Position numbers and translations under genes: made by a program. 64,000 bases of DNA from Spongospora subterranea f. sp. subterranea (Eukaryota > Endomyxa: Phytomyxea > Phytomyxea > Plasmodiophorida), in NCBI GenBank assembly GCA_049724395.1, contig JAUGWO010000158.1, forward strand, positions 124,001-188,000, written 5' to 3'. Shown here one piece after another: positions 23,421-34,806 of the stretch. Numbering within the stretch: position 1 is the stretch's first letter; every line of letters starts with the position of its first letter. The notes under the pieces were generated by a model, which was not told the origin of the DNA, did no database searches, and saw only the letters and a program-made list of their open reading frames with translations.

Positions 23421-24881
23421 TCAAAAATGATTGATTGTAATTCCCAGCTGTTTCGCCATTAACTGCAAACGTTCCACACGTTTTGGCCCATAAATAATGG
23501 TCGTGGCGGTACCGTGTCGTCCTAGACGAGCCGTTCGACCGGCGAGATGAACATAATCGCCGGCCGCTGATGGCAAATCAAGTATGATCACGTGCTCAAT
23601 CGCGGGGAGATCAAGTCCACGACATGAATATTCCGATCCAATGAATAACCGGCGGCAGCCGTCGGTTGATGATGGAGATTTGAGTTGTGCTTGTTGTTGA
23701 TGAGGGACTTCGTCAATATTGATAACCGATATTTCTTCATGTTCCAAAGCTAATGAAATCGATTGTAATGACAGACCAGAGGGAGCAATTACCAGTGTTG
23801 GGCATGGTTTGTTTTGGGCGACGAGATTTTTTACACATGATGCCAACTGAAAAACATCCGGAGCTTGACAAATGGCGTCCTGATCAATAGAAGGGCAGAA
23901 TTTCGACAAGAGAGCGTAGCGATGTGATAGAGTTGGCGGGAGATCGAAAGCAGCCGACTTTGGTGAGGGGGATGAAGGCGGCGATAAAACACGAGTACGA
24001 TGAACAATTTCGTTGACCTTCAAGGCATGTCGTAGGGGGCTATTAGATGTCGCGGAGACGGCAATAAACAGTGGTGGAATACGATCCATTGTAGATAGTA
24101 CAGAATCCTCGGCTTTGGACGTGTCGAAGTCCTCCTCGTCGCCTTCGTCGATATCGACCGCTCGTTGAGGAGCTGTCTCCCCCAATAAACATCGAATTCC
24201 ATCAATGGTCACTTGGCGTTTCCGAGATCGTCTACGTCGACGATTAAACGGTTCATACCTTGTTGGCGGCTTCAAAATCATATCGGCCTCATCAAGTACA
24301 ATACATTGAAGGGTGGATAATTGTCCAGCCGGTAGTTTGGTTAGGGATTTCAATTGACCGATAACAATTGGAAGGGTAGTATTGTAGGATCCTATATCTA
24401 AGTCGGGATCGATTACCTGGCTATATCCAGGGCCTAAAATTGTCTGAACCTGGTCCTGTATCTGCCCAGCTAACGTCATACTAGGCACAACTATCATTGA
24501 ACTAAGACCACGACGCGACATGGCCAGATCCAGCAGTGGTAGTAGATACGCCAGCGTCTTCCCTGATCCGGTAAACGAATCAACCACAAGCCCTTCTCGA
24601 CAGAAACCCCATTTCGGATCTGAATGTGTCGATGGCGGTAAACGGCGAATTATGGCACCAATTGCCACAGCTTGAATTGGAGTCGGAGTTGATAAAGATA
24701 GTGTCTTTAAACGCGATGTTAGGAATGTGCTCAATCCTAGACTTTGAAAAGACATCGCGAAAGCAGATTCAGGCCAGGTCCATGACCGTATGTCAGTCAG
24801 ACGGTGCCAACCCCCATTGTCGTGTACCGTTACATACCGTTGGGGTAAAGGTCCGTGACGGAGTCCGTGCCATGGCGACAC
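23421..24881 (-). CDS. DEAD-box RNA helicase (DDX28/plant RH39-like), single exon
   Basis: The 486-residue frame has the helicase motifs in order: Q motif STPTPIQAVAI, motif I SFTGSGKT, motif Ia PSMTLAGQI (degenerate PTRELA), motif II DEAD, motif III SAT, motif V RGLD and motif VI HLAGRTARLG. A charged insert (RRRRRSRKRQ plus an acidic stretch) separates motifs II and III. The best matches in motif spacing are organelle or ribosome-biogenesis DEAD proteins. The first 42 residues are Arg/His-rich with few acids and could be a mitochondrial presequence, or translation may begin at the Met at 24755. The gene is divergent from eIF3e with only 51 bp between start codons. Confidence 0.85.
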   Translation of the reverse strand: MSPWHGLRHGPLPQRYVTVHDNGGWHRLTDIRSWTWPESAFAMSFQSLGLSTFLTSRLKTLSLSTPTPIQAVAIGAIIRRLPPSTHSDPKWGFCREGLVVDSFTGSGKTLAYLLPLLDLAMSRRGLSSMIVVPSMTLAGQIQDQVQTILGPGYSQVIDPDLDIGSYNTTLPIVIGQLKSLTKLPAGQLSTLQCIVLDEADMILKPPTRYEPFNRRRRRSRKRQVTIDGIRCLLGETAPQRAVDIDEGDEEDFDTSKAEDSVLSTMDRIPPLFIAVSATSNSPLRHALKVNEIVHRTRVLSPPSSPSPKSAAFDLPPTLSHRYALLSKFCPSIDQDAICQAPDVFQLASCVKNLVAQNKPCPTLVIAPSGLSLQSISLALEHEEISVINIDEVPHQQQAQLKSPSSTDGCRRLFIGSEYSCRGLDLPAIEHVIILDLPSAAGDYVHLAGRTARLGRHGTATTIIYGPKRVERLQLMAKQLGITINHF

Positions 24882-24932
24882 TCGTTCGTTATCGTGTTAG
24901 GATCGGTTGGATTCTGAACCATCTGCCCAGAG
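24882..24932. promoter_or_regulatory. Short bidirectional promoter region
   Basis: Only 51 bp separate the divergent start codons of the DEAD-box helicase and eIF3e (or 177 bp if the helicase uses its inner Met). No TATA box is evident. Shared control of the two genes is an inference from spacing. Confidence 0.4.
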
Positions 24933-26213
24933 ATGGCGGCGTCCCAGTATAATTTAACGGCGATGATCGCCGCTAATCTCGATCCTCACATGGTTTTACC
25001 GCTGTTAGACTTCGCCGAGTCTACTGGTTCATTTAATGTTGACACCATCACCAAGTCGCGGCTTCAAGTATTGGATTCCACACAAATGGTGGACTTTTAC
25101 AATGAAGTTTATGTTGAGGCGTTCGGTGATGATGGACCTCATGAAGGTCTAAATTCCAAACCTCGTGATGTCGTTATCAGCCGTTACACGAAACTGCACA
25201 GTCAATGCAAGCCGCTGTTGGATATCATTGATGAGAAGAAGGGACTCATGTCAGATCGTGTGGCGCTGAACGCCGCCATGTTGTTGGCTGATCATGGAAT
25301 TGATGCGCCTCAGATTGAGGTCCTATACGAATACGCCAAGTTTATGTTCGATTGTGGTCGTTATCAGGACGCGGCCGAGAATCTGTTTTTCTATCGTATG
25401 CTGTCGAAAAACGAGGCCAGATGCTTTCAGGCTCTCTGGGGTCAGTTGGCCACCGATATTCTATTAACTCATTGGGACGATGCGCTAGTCGGTCTGAACC
25501 AGCTCAGCGATTCTATCGAGCAGATGGCCAGCATTCCTCAGGTCGATCAACTCAAGTATCGCACCTGGCTCGTTCACTGGGGTCTGTTCATCTTCTTCAA
25601 CCACGAGAATGGCCGATCCAGTCTTATTGAGTTCCTGAACAAGGAGCGATATATGAACACAGTTCAGACGTCGTGTCCTCACATATTACGATATTTAACC
25701 ACGGCCGTCGTCATCAACAGGCGGCGTCGTACTGCTTTGAATGATCTCATCAAACTAATTGCCAAACTGTCATATGTCTACTCAGACCCGGTGACAGATT
25801 TCTTAAAGGCTCTATACATGGATTACGACTTCGAATTGGCTTTTACTAAACTCGGGGAATGCGAACAGGTGCTGTCCGACGATTTCTTCCTAAATTACAT
25901 CAAGGACGAGTTCATTGATAACGCCAGGCTGTTCTATTTCGAGATGTATTTCCGTTCGCATCATACGGTGTCGATCAAGATGGTGTCGGAGGCCCTATCA
26001 GTGACCATTGACGAAGGTGAGCGGTGGATTGTGGACCTTATTCGCAGTCTGGGTCTGGACGCTCGTATCGATTCACACGCCAACAATGTGGTCATGACGA
26101 AGGATTATCCATCCATTTACCAACACGTGATCGACAAGACCAAGAGTCTCACATTCCGTACCAATCAGCTCATCGGCCTTGTTGATAAGAAATACCTATC
26201 TTTACAAGATTGA
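24933..26213 (+). CDS. EIF3E: Translation initiation factor eIF3 subunit e (INT6)
   Basis: A single exon of 426 residues from ATG 24933. The N-terminal NLTAMIAANLDPHMVLPLLDF, middle YEYAKFMFDCGRYQDAAENL and RTWLVHWGLFIFFNHENGR, CPHILRYLTTAVV and the PCI domain with NDFF-like DDFFLNYIKDEFIDNARLF and EGERWIVDLIR are all closely family-like. The end, IDKTKSLTFRTNQLI, matches the PCI winged-helix tail; the extra C-terminal extension of animal eIF3e is absent. eIF3e is part of the octameric PCI/MPN core of eIF3 that bridges mRNA and the 40S subunit. Good conservation makes this the most secure gene in the window. Confidence 0.97.
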   Translation: MAASQYNLTAMIAANLDPHMVLPLLDFAESTGSFNVDTITKSRLQVLDSTQMVDFYNEVYVEAFGDDGPHEGLNSKPRDVVISRYTKLHSQCKPLLDIIDEKKGLMSDRVALNAAMLLADHGIDAPQIEVLYEYAKFMFDCGRYQDAAENLFFYRMLSKNEARCFQALWGQLATDILLTHWDDALVGLNQLSDSIEQMASIPQVDQLKYRTWLVHWGLFIFFNHENGRSSLIEFLNKERYMNTVQTSCPHILRYLTTAVVINRRRRTALNDLIKLIAKLSYVYSDPVTDFLKALYMDYDFELAFTKLGECEQVLSDDFFLNYIKDEFIDNARLFYFEMYFRSHHTVSIKMVSEALSVTIDEGERWIVDLIRSLGLDARIDSHANNVVMTKDYPSIYQHVIDKTKSLTFRTNQLIGLVDKKYLSLQD

Positions 26214-26299
26214 TTGAAACCACCCTACATTACCAATATAAATCATGAAGTTTTTATTCAATTTAGAGAAGGCGCCGCATAACTCGATTGTCCATTCAT

Positions 26300-27034
26300 T
26301 CAACGTCTTCGTTTTTGACTAAGAGTGGTAGGTTTCTGAATTGGCCGACGCCTGGCGAATTCTTGCAATTGTTCCTGGCTCTCAGGTAATGGATTACCCA
26401 ATGCGGATTCGTTTCGAATCCAGCCGTGAATCGACTTTAGCATAGCGTATTGCCGGAACATCAGGTTGACATCAGAGACATCGGTGCCGCTTTTCGTGGC
26501 TATTTCAATCTTGTCGTTTTTGTTGAGATCATCAACCCCGGTTGATCTCTGTAATGGTGTCATTGCATCCCTAGACATGTCTGATCAGTTTCAATAGGCC
26601 ACAACAATACTACAGGGAGGTTATACAGTATCTTCAGCACGTCTTTAGCTTCTTTGACCCCCGCTGTATTCCCTGTTCCAGGTATAAGCGAACGCCATCC
26701 TGCGGCTCCGGATTTGGCGGCCTAATTCGATCCTCGTAAATTTGGATAGATTGATCATGAAGAGAAATCTGGGTACCTGCTTTTGAACGCTCTCATGGAA
26801 CCGATCAAGCGTGAAATGTTCAATCTTATTCAAATCCTCCATCTGCTGTTTGAACATTTTTTCTTTTGATTCGACCTGTTTTTTCTCGCTCCAGTTCTTC
26901 ATGCGATCCGTCAGACCCGAGAGTACCCCTCCGGACATGGTCCTATGATGGCCCGGCATCGGCCGTAATAACAGGAGCGTGTTTGTCTGTGGCTTGGCCA
27001 ACAATCGCGTTGCCCTGATCAATGCTAGAGACAT
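26300..27034 (-). CDS. Mitochondrial-type protein consisting of an SRP54/Ffh M domain only (three exons)
   Basis: Exons run 27034-26777, 26721-26627 and 26570-26300, with introns of 55 bp (26722-26776) and 56 bp (26571-26626), GT..AG. The leader MSLALIRATRLLAKPQ has Arg/Lys and no acidic residue for about 40 positions, typical of a mitochondrial presequence. Then come KKQVESKEKMFKQQMEDL, HFTLDRFHESVQKQ, a glycine-rich finger-loop-like GWRSLIPGTGNTAGVK, DAMTPLQRS and KIEIATKSGTDVSDVNLMF. These track the SRP54 M-domain helices (FTLEDF, MTPEER, RIARGSGTSVQEVN). No NG GTPase domain is present. The likely role is RNA or nascent-chain contact in mitochondria, but this is inferred. Confidence 0.75.
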
Positions 27035-27647
27035 TTCTGATATCGTCCTGGAGCAAATTCCGCAGGGGAAGGTAATTGTGTGTCATGAGATACATATCAG
27101 GACCCCAGGCCATGGCGCAACCTGCAACATTACACTCGACTGGTACCAGTGTACCACTGTCCGCTACTGTGTGCACTGTGCAGTTCACTGAATAATATGG
27201 GTCTCGCCGTGCCCTGCGCTGCGCCATCAATATCATCTCAATTTACATTCCTGGTAGCGAGATTGAAGGACGAATTGTCGAATTCGCACATGCCCAATAA
27301 TGTTCTCCTGTGCCGACATATTCAGGCTGGGTGGGGCTCGGGCAGGTTGACGTGGCGATCCACATGAAGTCAATACACTACACGTTTGCAGAAAGACCTA
27401 GACTTGCATGTCATGAATCTCGTGATATACAGTATATGTAGTTGATGTATTCGATTACGGTTTAGTTCATCCCTGAAAACGGTTTCGCCGTTGATCGTTA
27501 TTTGGATATTGTTTTGCGCTACGGCAATTGTTCATAAATCTCATAATCCGATTTGGCGGTTCTGGGATAGCGGTAATTCCGTCGGGCGTGGGGTTTCCCA
27601 GAAACGGGGTGTCCATCCATCGGAGGGAATAGTTGGATATGATCGAT
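27035..27647. other. Intergenic region upstream of the M-domain gene and WDR82
   Basis: Short frames exist on both strands (27467-27730 on the minus strand overlaps WDR82 exon 1) but none resembles a known protein. Probably contains the divergent promoters of the two flanking genes. Confidence 0.4.
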
Positions 27648-29071
27648 ATGTCTGAGCGATTCATCTCCCTGGATTCATCTATAATCCACAGGTTCAAGAC
27701 CGGCGCCATATTCTCTGACAATGTATCCAAACGCGTTCTCGATGATTTCCTGATGGGTTGACAAACTCCTCACAGACTGCTCGAACCAATTCGTTAGATT
27801 TTGGGTGCGATGGCGCTATCCTTTGTGCCGCCTATAATGATGACTCATTGAGTGTGATCAATACCACATCTGGCTTGTACATATTCCACATTTGGTTAAC
27901 ACAACGATCGTAATCATCGCTAATTCGACCCCATCTCGTCTAGATTACAAAAGACTCTTCAGTTCAAAGAGCATGGTGTCAGCAATGTCAAATTTACCCA
28001 TCATAAATCCGCCATATTATGCACCGCCAATAAATCATCAAATGGCCTAATCATGTACCATAGGTAATATATCACTCATTGCTGTTCTAAACAGGTTCCT
28101 CTGATCCATCACTCTTAGTATACTTGATAACCGATTTATTCGAATGTTTCATGGTCATAAAGACAGGTAAATCAGCACATTCCCCTTCATGTTATTCTGA
28201 TATACATCTTGTTTTTTGCTGATCTATATCTTGGAAATGCTGTCCACCTTCACGAGTTCATATCATTGATTAGATTTCTGAGATTGTGTATGATGTTAGG
28301 GTGTGCTCATTAGCTCTCTCCCCCATTGATGACTCGTTCATATCCGGATCACACGATTGGACTATGAACCTGTGGGATCTGCGCTCCAGCTCTCCTCAAG
28401 CCATCCTTGCCACCGGTCCATCTCCAGCAGTCGAATTCGATCCCAAAGGGTATGATCGTCGATCACCTGACCGTTTTGCGACATTGACTCGTCCTCTAGG
28501 CTAATCTTCGCTTGTACATCTGATTCCAATGTAGTACGATTATTTGATATCCGATCGTATAAACAGGGCCCATTTGCCTCGTTCGGGTTATCTGGTGCGA
28601 CATCATGGCATCAGGTTCAGCAAAGTGGTTGTCGAAGCAGTTCACAATTGAATATTTCTTCTGTTGACAGGTTGTGTTCTCCCCTGATGGTGGGTCAATT
28701 GCTGTATCATCGCGATCCGGGTCAACGGTGGTCCTGGATTCATTTACAGGAGATCATCGATGTACGTTATCGTCGTATACTAATACTGCCGGTATCGACA
28801 TCGACGTGGATTTCTCCCCGGATGGGAAATTTATCGCCACCGGTTCAGATCATGGTGTTGTTCATATCTACGATAGTGCATCTGGAAAACAAGGTATATT
28901 CTCCAGGAAGTCGATCACATGCTCAACCCAATATCTGAGTTGGATCCACGTTCAGAGTTGGCATTAACAGGAGGTCATAATCGTCCAGTTACCGCTGTTC
29001 AATGGAATCCGGTTATGGCCATGATTGCTAGCGGTGCTGAAAACCTCGCCCTCTGGATTCCAGACTCGTAA
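27648..29071 (+). CDS. WDR82: WD-repeat protein WDR82/Swd2
   Basis: I assembled seven or more exons. ATG 27648 gives MSERFISLDSSIIHRFKTGA, then after a 54-bp intron TARTNSLDFGCDGAILCAAY, LQKTLQFKEHGVSNVKFTHH, ILDNRFIRMFHGHKDR and VCSLALSPIDDSFISGSHDW, then FSPDGGSIAVSSRSGST, VDFSPDGKFIATGSDHG and the end NPVMAMIASGAENLALWIPD. This follows Swd2/WDR82 almost blade by blade (FR.N, KYGV..I.YTH, GH..RV, SP.DD.FISGS). It is a subunit of COMPASS H3K4 methyltransferase and of the cleavage/polyadenylation or PNUTS phosphatase machinery. Stop TAA at 29069-29071. Confidence 0.9.
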
Positions 29072-30844
29072 ACCCCAATATGTATTCTAATATCTCTAAG
29101 CGATCATTAAAACTGTCCCTTTTTTATTTTATGTGGCTGTCACGTCCTCATGTGGCCTCTCACATAACATCTACTGTATCAACTCAATATTAATCATTGT
29201 CAATCGGTCTACACATTAGATCTTCACCATGCCATCTTACCAAGGTGTTTCAGTGAGTATGATAACTATTGCCTGTATCGACTGCCGAGAATGGAGATAT
29301 TCAACATCACCGTTCAAATGTCGCCAACTCATGAATTCTTCAACTCGTTCGTTGGACCTTGGGATCAGGTCACTCTGCTTTCATCATCCAGGTCCATCGT
29401 CGCAGCACCTCACCCTTGCTAAATTACTAGCGAATTGGGCGAGATCCTGTCAATATGGCATAAGGGATCCCAGGAAGAAAACATCTGCAAAACTGTTGGC
29501 CATCACACCTTTGCAATCCCGCCTAGTCCTGCTTATGTGGTATCTCCTCATTTTAGGGGAATTATATGTGCTACACATTTTAGCGTTGTTCTTCATTTGT
29601 TGCCCAACAACCGACACTAACATTTGAAACATCGATATTTACTGATGTTTGTTGTAAAGCGGTGTATCAGGCGCCCCGTTCCGGTGTCAGTTTCGCCCAA
29701 TATGTTCATGTTTCGACACCAATTCACGATTGTGGAAACTCTTTTTTCGGCACCCTTTTTCGTTTGCAAGGTTTATGCTGCGATAATCCCTTAGACTCGA
29801 CTATTGTAATTCGCGCTCCTTTGGTCGTTTTGCGGTTGAGTGCATCCCCAATCGCATTCGCCCATGACTTCTTCCTTGATTTCGTAGCACGTTGCCAATC
29901 GGAATTTCTGGCGCTCTCGTAAACGACCAGTACAATATGCTGTTCGGACAAACCAAAAAATCAAAAACGAACGATGATTCCCTAGAGTCGAGCAGGTTTC
30001 ACGACCGCTTACCAATGGAGCTGCAACACTGGTCTCGTAAACCGAACTCATTCGCATCCGGGTTAGATTCCCAATTGCGTCCTTCCTGTCGATCCACGCC
30101 ATCCCACGAAAGATGGCGCCGAACAATTGTACGTGTGTGTCTAACGACTCCTTGAACTGTTTGAGGGAGTCGATATGGATTTCGAACACGAACTCCCCTG
30201 ATCCGTTTTGTGAAACACGACGGGCGATTTCGTCCCAAGTTTGTCCATTGCCGTTATCGTACAATATCTCGACATCACCCGTGAATGCTTGATTGAATCG
30301 GTCGCCGGCTTGGTATACCATATCGATAACACCCAGAACCCGACACGTCTGGTCAAGCTTTCCGTTGAACACCTTCACCCGATATTCGACAGAGGCGGGT
30401 GCCTGAACTGAGATCGCCATCGACATCTTCAGCTGTCGTCGATCGAACGCAACTTCCGATTAATTCCCAAATCGTTTCTCCACACCCTGTACGGAAATGT
30501 TTTCGGAGGTTGATTCATATCGTACAGAGTGCAATCGCCGTTAAATTCGATATCTGCACTAAGACGTGGTATCCGAGTGGTTCACGATGAGTTCTAGGGT
30601 CATTCGAACTCCAACAATACACAAACACGAATTTCAGTGCCGCTGTTGAACGATGTTTTAATGGTGCTGTGGCACATACTGAAATGAAGACCTTCCTTGT
30701 CCAAGTTGAGTGGCATTGTGAATTAGCTGTCCACAATTACCAGCCTCTAGTAGTTTCGCTAAATTCACCAGCGTTGGAATCAGCGTAAGGTCAATGGCAG
30801 AGGGCCAATAATATTACACTGCAGGTCGGAGGGTTTATAACATT
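29072..30844. other. Region with unresolved coding-like frames
   Basis: On the + strand a frame across 29220-29420 reads CFSEYDNYCLYRLPRMEIFN then NSFVGPWDQVTLLSSS and, after a possible 39-bp intron, ELGEILSIWHKGSQEENIC. On the minus strand a 211-residue frame at 29791-30426 begins near MAISVQAPASVEYRVKVFNG and contains FVFEIHIDSLKQF, faintly like a carbohydrate-binding beta sandwich (CBM21). They overlap little. Both may be real small genes, but I recognise neither family. Confidence 0.3.
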
Positions 30845-32440
30845 TCAGCATTTATATGATTCTGTTGATACGAATACACGAATCCTTCTTGGAACCACTT
30901 CGATATGCAGTTTACGATATGTCTCAAAGAGTTCCCCATCTAATATCCTGTTAGAATTCCAGATAATGCAATAACGGAAAGTGTGTTATACCCAGGGTAA
31001 ACGGTTGTGGACTATTGGGTTCGATTGTGATCGTTTTCACACGCTCATAGATCACGTTCCCGTCTTCAATGTGCTTCCCGTTGTTTTTCAGTGATTGGAA
31101 CATGGAAATCAGCCGCAAACGCCCTAGACTATCAGTGTTTGACACAGGAAAACGAGCGCCGTATTACAGCAAATATACCTAGGTTGGGCAAGGCGCACAG
31201 ATCCAGGAACCTATTTTAACAGGATAACGCACATGGTCATCTGTAAGATGAAGGTTCTGAACCGCAAATCAAAAAGTACAGTACCCGTCATCAACAAGGG
31301 CACATGGCGCCATCCGAAGTTTCGATCCGCAATGCTTGTTGTTTTGTATGGCGATGACAGCTAGAGCGACAGAAAACAACTATTAACTCGCGCCCATCAG
31401 ACTTCCAATCAAGTTACACTACCTAGATCGGTCTGAAAGACAATCGTCAGAATATTATCACGGGTTCATCAACGCAATCCCTCAACTTCTACTCTTTTCC
31501 CATCATACGACAGGATTGTTTCGTGTTTCTTCCCACGAAATATTTCCCAGATAGACGCAACGTCATACCTAATTCGTTGGCCATCGAATTAGCTCGTCGT
31601 CGCCCAAACAAGAAACAAATCTGTACCGAATTTTGCCAAGAAACCTGATGCACTCAGCCGTGATCGATACGTCCTGAAATGATGTGAGCTCGGGGACCCG
31701 GGCCTGGATCAACGTCTCACCACAACCATCCCAACTCCAGCCAGATTGATGAAGTAGTGGACGACCGACGCCCCAGACGCATAATCCACCGAACATCTCG
31801 ATAGGTCGATTGACGATTGGTACCCAGCGATGATTGTCTGGGCGGCAAACACAGGGTCGATCAGCCCTAGCGAAACAGCCTGCACACGTGATCTGAATCC
31901 CGATTATCAACAACGAAAGAGGGCCGATCGTGACCAGTGAATTTCCGGTTCCACCGGGTATTATCCCAAGGGGGATATCTAATTCCACCTCCATCATACC
32001 GTTCACCACTTCATTTATTGTCCCATCTCTGAGACCATTCACATATATAAAACCTGGTGAAATCCTGAGTTCATCGCACAGAATTACCCTCCGATCACAA
32101 CGACAGCCTGACACTCTTCAGTTGATACGCTTTTCAGCAGTTCGAGTGCATGTCTGGGCTTTTCGCATTGTAGCAGGCGAGCAGTAATTCCAGCATTGGT
32201 GAAGAGTTGTGAGACCTTGTTCCAGGCCCTCTTTCCTGTATAGGTTATGTCAGGTATTGGCGCCATTCCCATTCACACACCATGGCAACGACCTCTGCCG
32301 TTGCCAGAGATCGGATTCAGGACGACACATATCGAGCTGAGCCTGAGCGGTGCCGACGTGATCGGGTTCGGCCGCTCCCTCAGCGAGTCGCTATTGTCCA
32401 ACGATCGCCCTGTATGATCCTGTTCAGGTCCATTACTCAT
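30845..32440 (-). CDS. Sphingosine/diacylglycerol-type lipid kinase
   Basis: ATG 32438-32440 gives a short head and SSICVVLNPISGNGRG, the first DAGK catalytic motif. Next come AWNKVSQLFTNAGITARLL, then AVVVIGG joined over an intron to DGTINEVVNGMM (GGDGT nucleotide loop), PLGIIPGGTGNS, and downstream a beta domain. The last introns give RLRLISMFQSLKNNGKHIED, KTITIEPNSPQPFTLG and LDGELFETYRKLHIEVVP, which matches the DGE(L)...P.H..V.P tail of sphingosine kinases rather than ceramide kinases. It would convert sphingoid base to its 1-phosphate. Stop TGA 30845-30847. A start 17 codons upstream is possible. Confidence 0.8.
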
Positions 32441-32499
32441 GATTATCCCACCACCCGTATAATATCTGATCATCCACCTGGTACATATCATATCGATAA

Positions 32500-33311
32500 A
32501 GGGGGGAGGGGGAGGGGGTACTACTCTTCATCTCACCCCAATTCTCTTTTTCCAAACAAAAATATCATTTGGCGTCGTGGACGTCTGGAAGCCACATGGC
32601 ATCTTTATTTTCCATCGCCTACAAATGAATCAAACGGTATTTGCCGAAAGTGTCAATGACGTGCTTTCAACTTTTGATGGGCAAAATAATTTTATCCCCA
32701 GGGCTCCAGTTGTAGACTTGTTGCATCTATATTGATGTGGTCAGTCGACAATATCAGGTTATAAAATAGATCGCTTGTTTTTAGGTAGCGGTAAGTCCAG
32801 GGAATAATCGCCAAAAAAGATATCATTTAGACCTGCACCAATCCTGTCTTGGTGTGGCTGCATTGAAATCGATTACTCTGAATATAGTTCGACAATGCTA
32901 TGAGGAGGGTTTGACGATTAGTTCCAACCAATGCAAGTCAACCTTGACAACTGATCTCATCGCTCATCCTAATTGCGTGTTAATTCCCCTATCGGTTATT
33001 ATGGCTATCCTCTATATTACATCTGTCCGAATACCATAGAGGATATGCTTGTGCCTGTAGTTGTCTGAATTCATCTAACAGGGTAAAGCATCGCGTCTTC
33101 CGCTCGTCTGTTTTATTAAATGTTGATTGCTCATTTCGCCATCATTCTGCGGTTCCTTAGGCAACAACCGTTATTGGATTTATCGTTCATGATTCGACGC
33201 GAAAGCGTTCCACGATGGCTCCAACTATAAACAACGTGGCACCGAGATCACCTTTGGGAAGAGCTAATGCTAAATCTGATTTGTTGGGCATTTCAGTGTA
33301 CTGTACTTGAA
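32500..33311 (+). other. Probable unidentified + strand gene
   Basis: Three coding-like pieces are separated by likely introns: about 32560-32735 (GVVDVWKPHGIFIFHRLQMN, then DVLSTFDGQNNFIPRAPVV), 32850-32960 (GVAALKSITLNIVRQCYEEG) and 33160-33311 (TTVIGFIVHDSTRKRSTMAP, ending LLGISVYCT*). Order and shared strand suggest one gene whose start I could not find. A G-rich tract at 32501-32519 precedes it. I recognise no family. Confidence 0.35.
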
Positions 33312-33527
33312 CAAGGATTAGCTATCTTTTTGATGACGGGAAATAGCTGAAGCAAAAAATATTGAATGAGCGAAGTTATCTTCACTACAAGCAAACTATG
33401 TAAAACCCCTTTGGGAATCGTTTGTCGTCTCAGAAACGACGAGATGAAGTATTCGGTCGGGAAGAAAGAGCGGTATGAGCAGTTGTCATCTTCGGGCAAT
33501 ATAGTTCAGTTTATTTCAATCAAGTTG

Positions 33528-34383
33528 CTAAGCAGCACTGTCGAATCCTAAACAAAATACGGTAAAATCTATACTGCACAAAGAAAAGTGGAGCGGTGCT
33601 TACGAAAATCCCCAGTGGCATCACGAAACACGTAGTCTCGCCCTTTCAGACTCATAATTCCACCAGAAAACTGACATTTCCATCTACCTTTATGGTTCTG
33701 ATACAACAAAATTCAATCTCGGAAAATGTGAAAACTGGACACCATATACCTGAATTTTGCTGAACTGGCATAGAACTAGGTTTTTAGTTACTGGATCAAC
33801 TTCCTCATTCTGCCATGAAAGAAAATAAACCGGCCGCTTGAGGGAGAATTAGAAAAACGAACCTCGGATTCGTCGTCTGTACCGAGTGATGATTCTCCTG
33901 ATGAATAATCGACCTTTGCTTTTTTCGACTTTTTCTTTGGAGATGAGGATGCGGCTTTTCTTTTGGCTGCTGCGCTCATAGGCTTCTCTGGAGCGGAACT
34001 TTCAAACTATCGATCGTATAAACAGAAACCAACTCAGAAAAATTCAACTACTTTACTTTCGCGGCAGGAGTAGAAGATAAACGACCTGTTGATGCAGCAG
34101 AATGCAGTTGATAGCTTGGATGTATTTGACCAGGCATAGATTTGGCCAGTTTCTCTCTGTCGGAGAGTAGTTGGGCATACGCAGCTGATATCTTGCTCTC
34201 CCAGCGCTGAAGACCTAGGTCAGATGGCACTTCAACAAAAGAAAAACCTGCCTGCCCGACCGTTTGAAGCTCCCGCACAATACGCCTGGCATGATGCTCG
34301 TCGTGCCCGATCAGAATGTCTTCTTGCGTATGACTGAGAACCTCATCGATCACGGTTCGTGACAGAGCAGCCATAGCCTCCAT
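33528..34383 (-). CDS. TOA1: TFIIA large subunit (alpha/beta), four or five exons
   Basis: I choose ATG 34383 (MEAMAALSRTVIDEVL) as start. The N-terminal four-helix-bundle part VIDEVLSHTQEDILIG..RIVRELQT joins over a 54-bp in-frame intron to RWESKISAAYAQ, like LKxLWExKL of TFIIA. A variable middle is rich in Ser, Lys and acids (KKKSKKAKVDYSSGESS). The beta-barrel end NEEVDPVTKNLVLCQFSKIQ and RWKCQFSGGIMSLKGRDYVF carries the conserved NxVxCQxxK and GIMxLxGxDYVF blocks that contact TBP-DNA. A last intron leads to FDSAA*. TFIIA stabilises TBP on promoters. The family-typical acidic spacer is short here. Confidence 0.88.
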
Positions 34384-34806
34384 GATCGATCTGAGATATG
34401 GGCGAGTGATTGCAGAATCACAGTCAACTCTGCCCCCCAACGGCCGACGACCAGGCCCAGCGCGCTACGAACAGCCGACTGCACTGATTGGGCAGCGCAG
34501 TTGCCCTTGAACATAATTGCGCGCAATCATGTGCAATCACTCACCCAAACCGTATCGATGTCTGTCATTGCCGCCTAACCGTACTTGCCCAACACGATTT
34601 CCACCGGGTCTGTTGTGTTTTGGTTACTCAAGTGGCTGATGATAACACGAATCGGTTCAAGAAGAAAACGCCCGTTGACGTGAAAGTTTTCTTTACCCGC
34701 GCTGCTAGAAAAAACTGCGCAAACTACAGCCTTGACTAGGTACGTTGGGGCGGATAGATTTCGGGTGTGTAGTCGCAACGAGGTTTTTTCTATCTCGTTT
34801 CCGGCA
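34384..34806. other. Divergent promoter region, TFIIA and METTL5
   Basis: About 420 bp separate the start codons. Open frames run through it on both strands but have no family resemblance. A short stretch (gcgcaatcatgtgcaatca near 34511) is imperfectly repeated. Confidence 0.35.

Noticed and set aside
27467-27730. Minus-strand frame over WDR82 exon 1
   Set aside because: Overlaps the well-supported WDR82 first exon and has no family match.
29229-29627. eIF4E-like phrase (SIWHKG) in a + strand frame
   Set aside because: The expected upstream two-thirds of eIF4E cannot fit between WDR82 and this segment and key tryptophans are absent.
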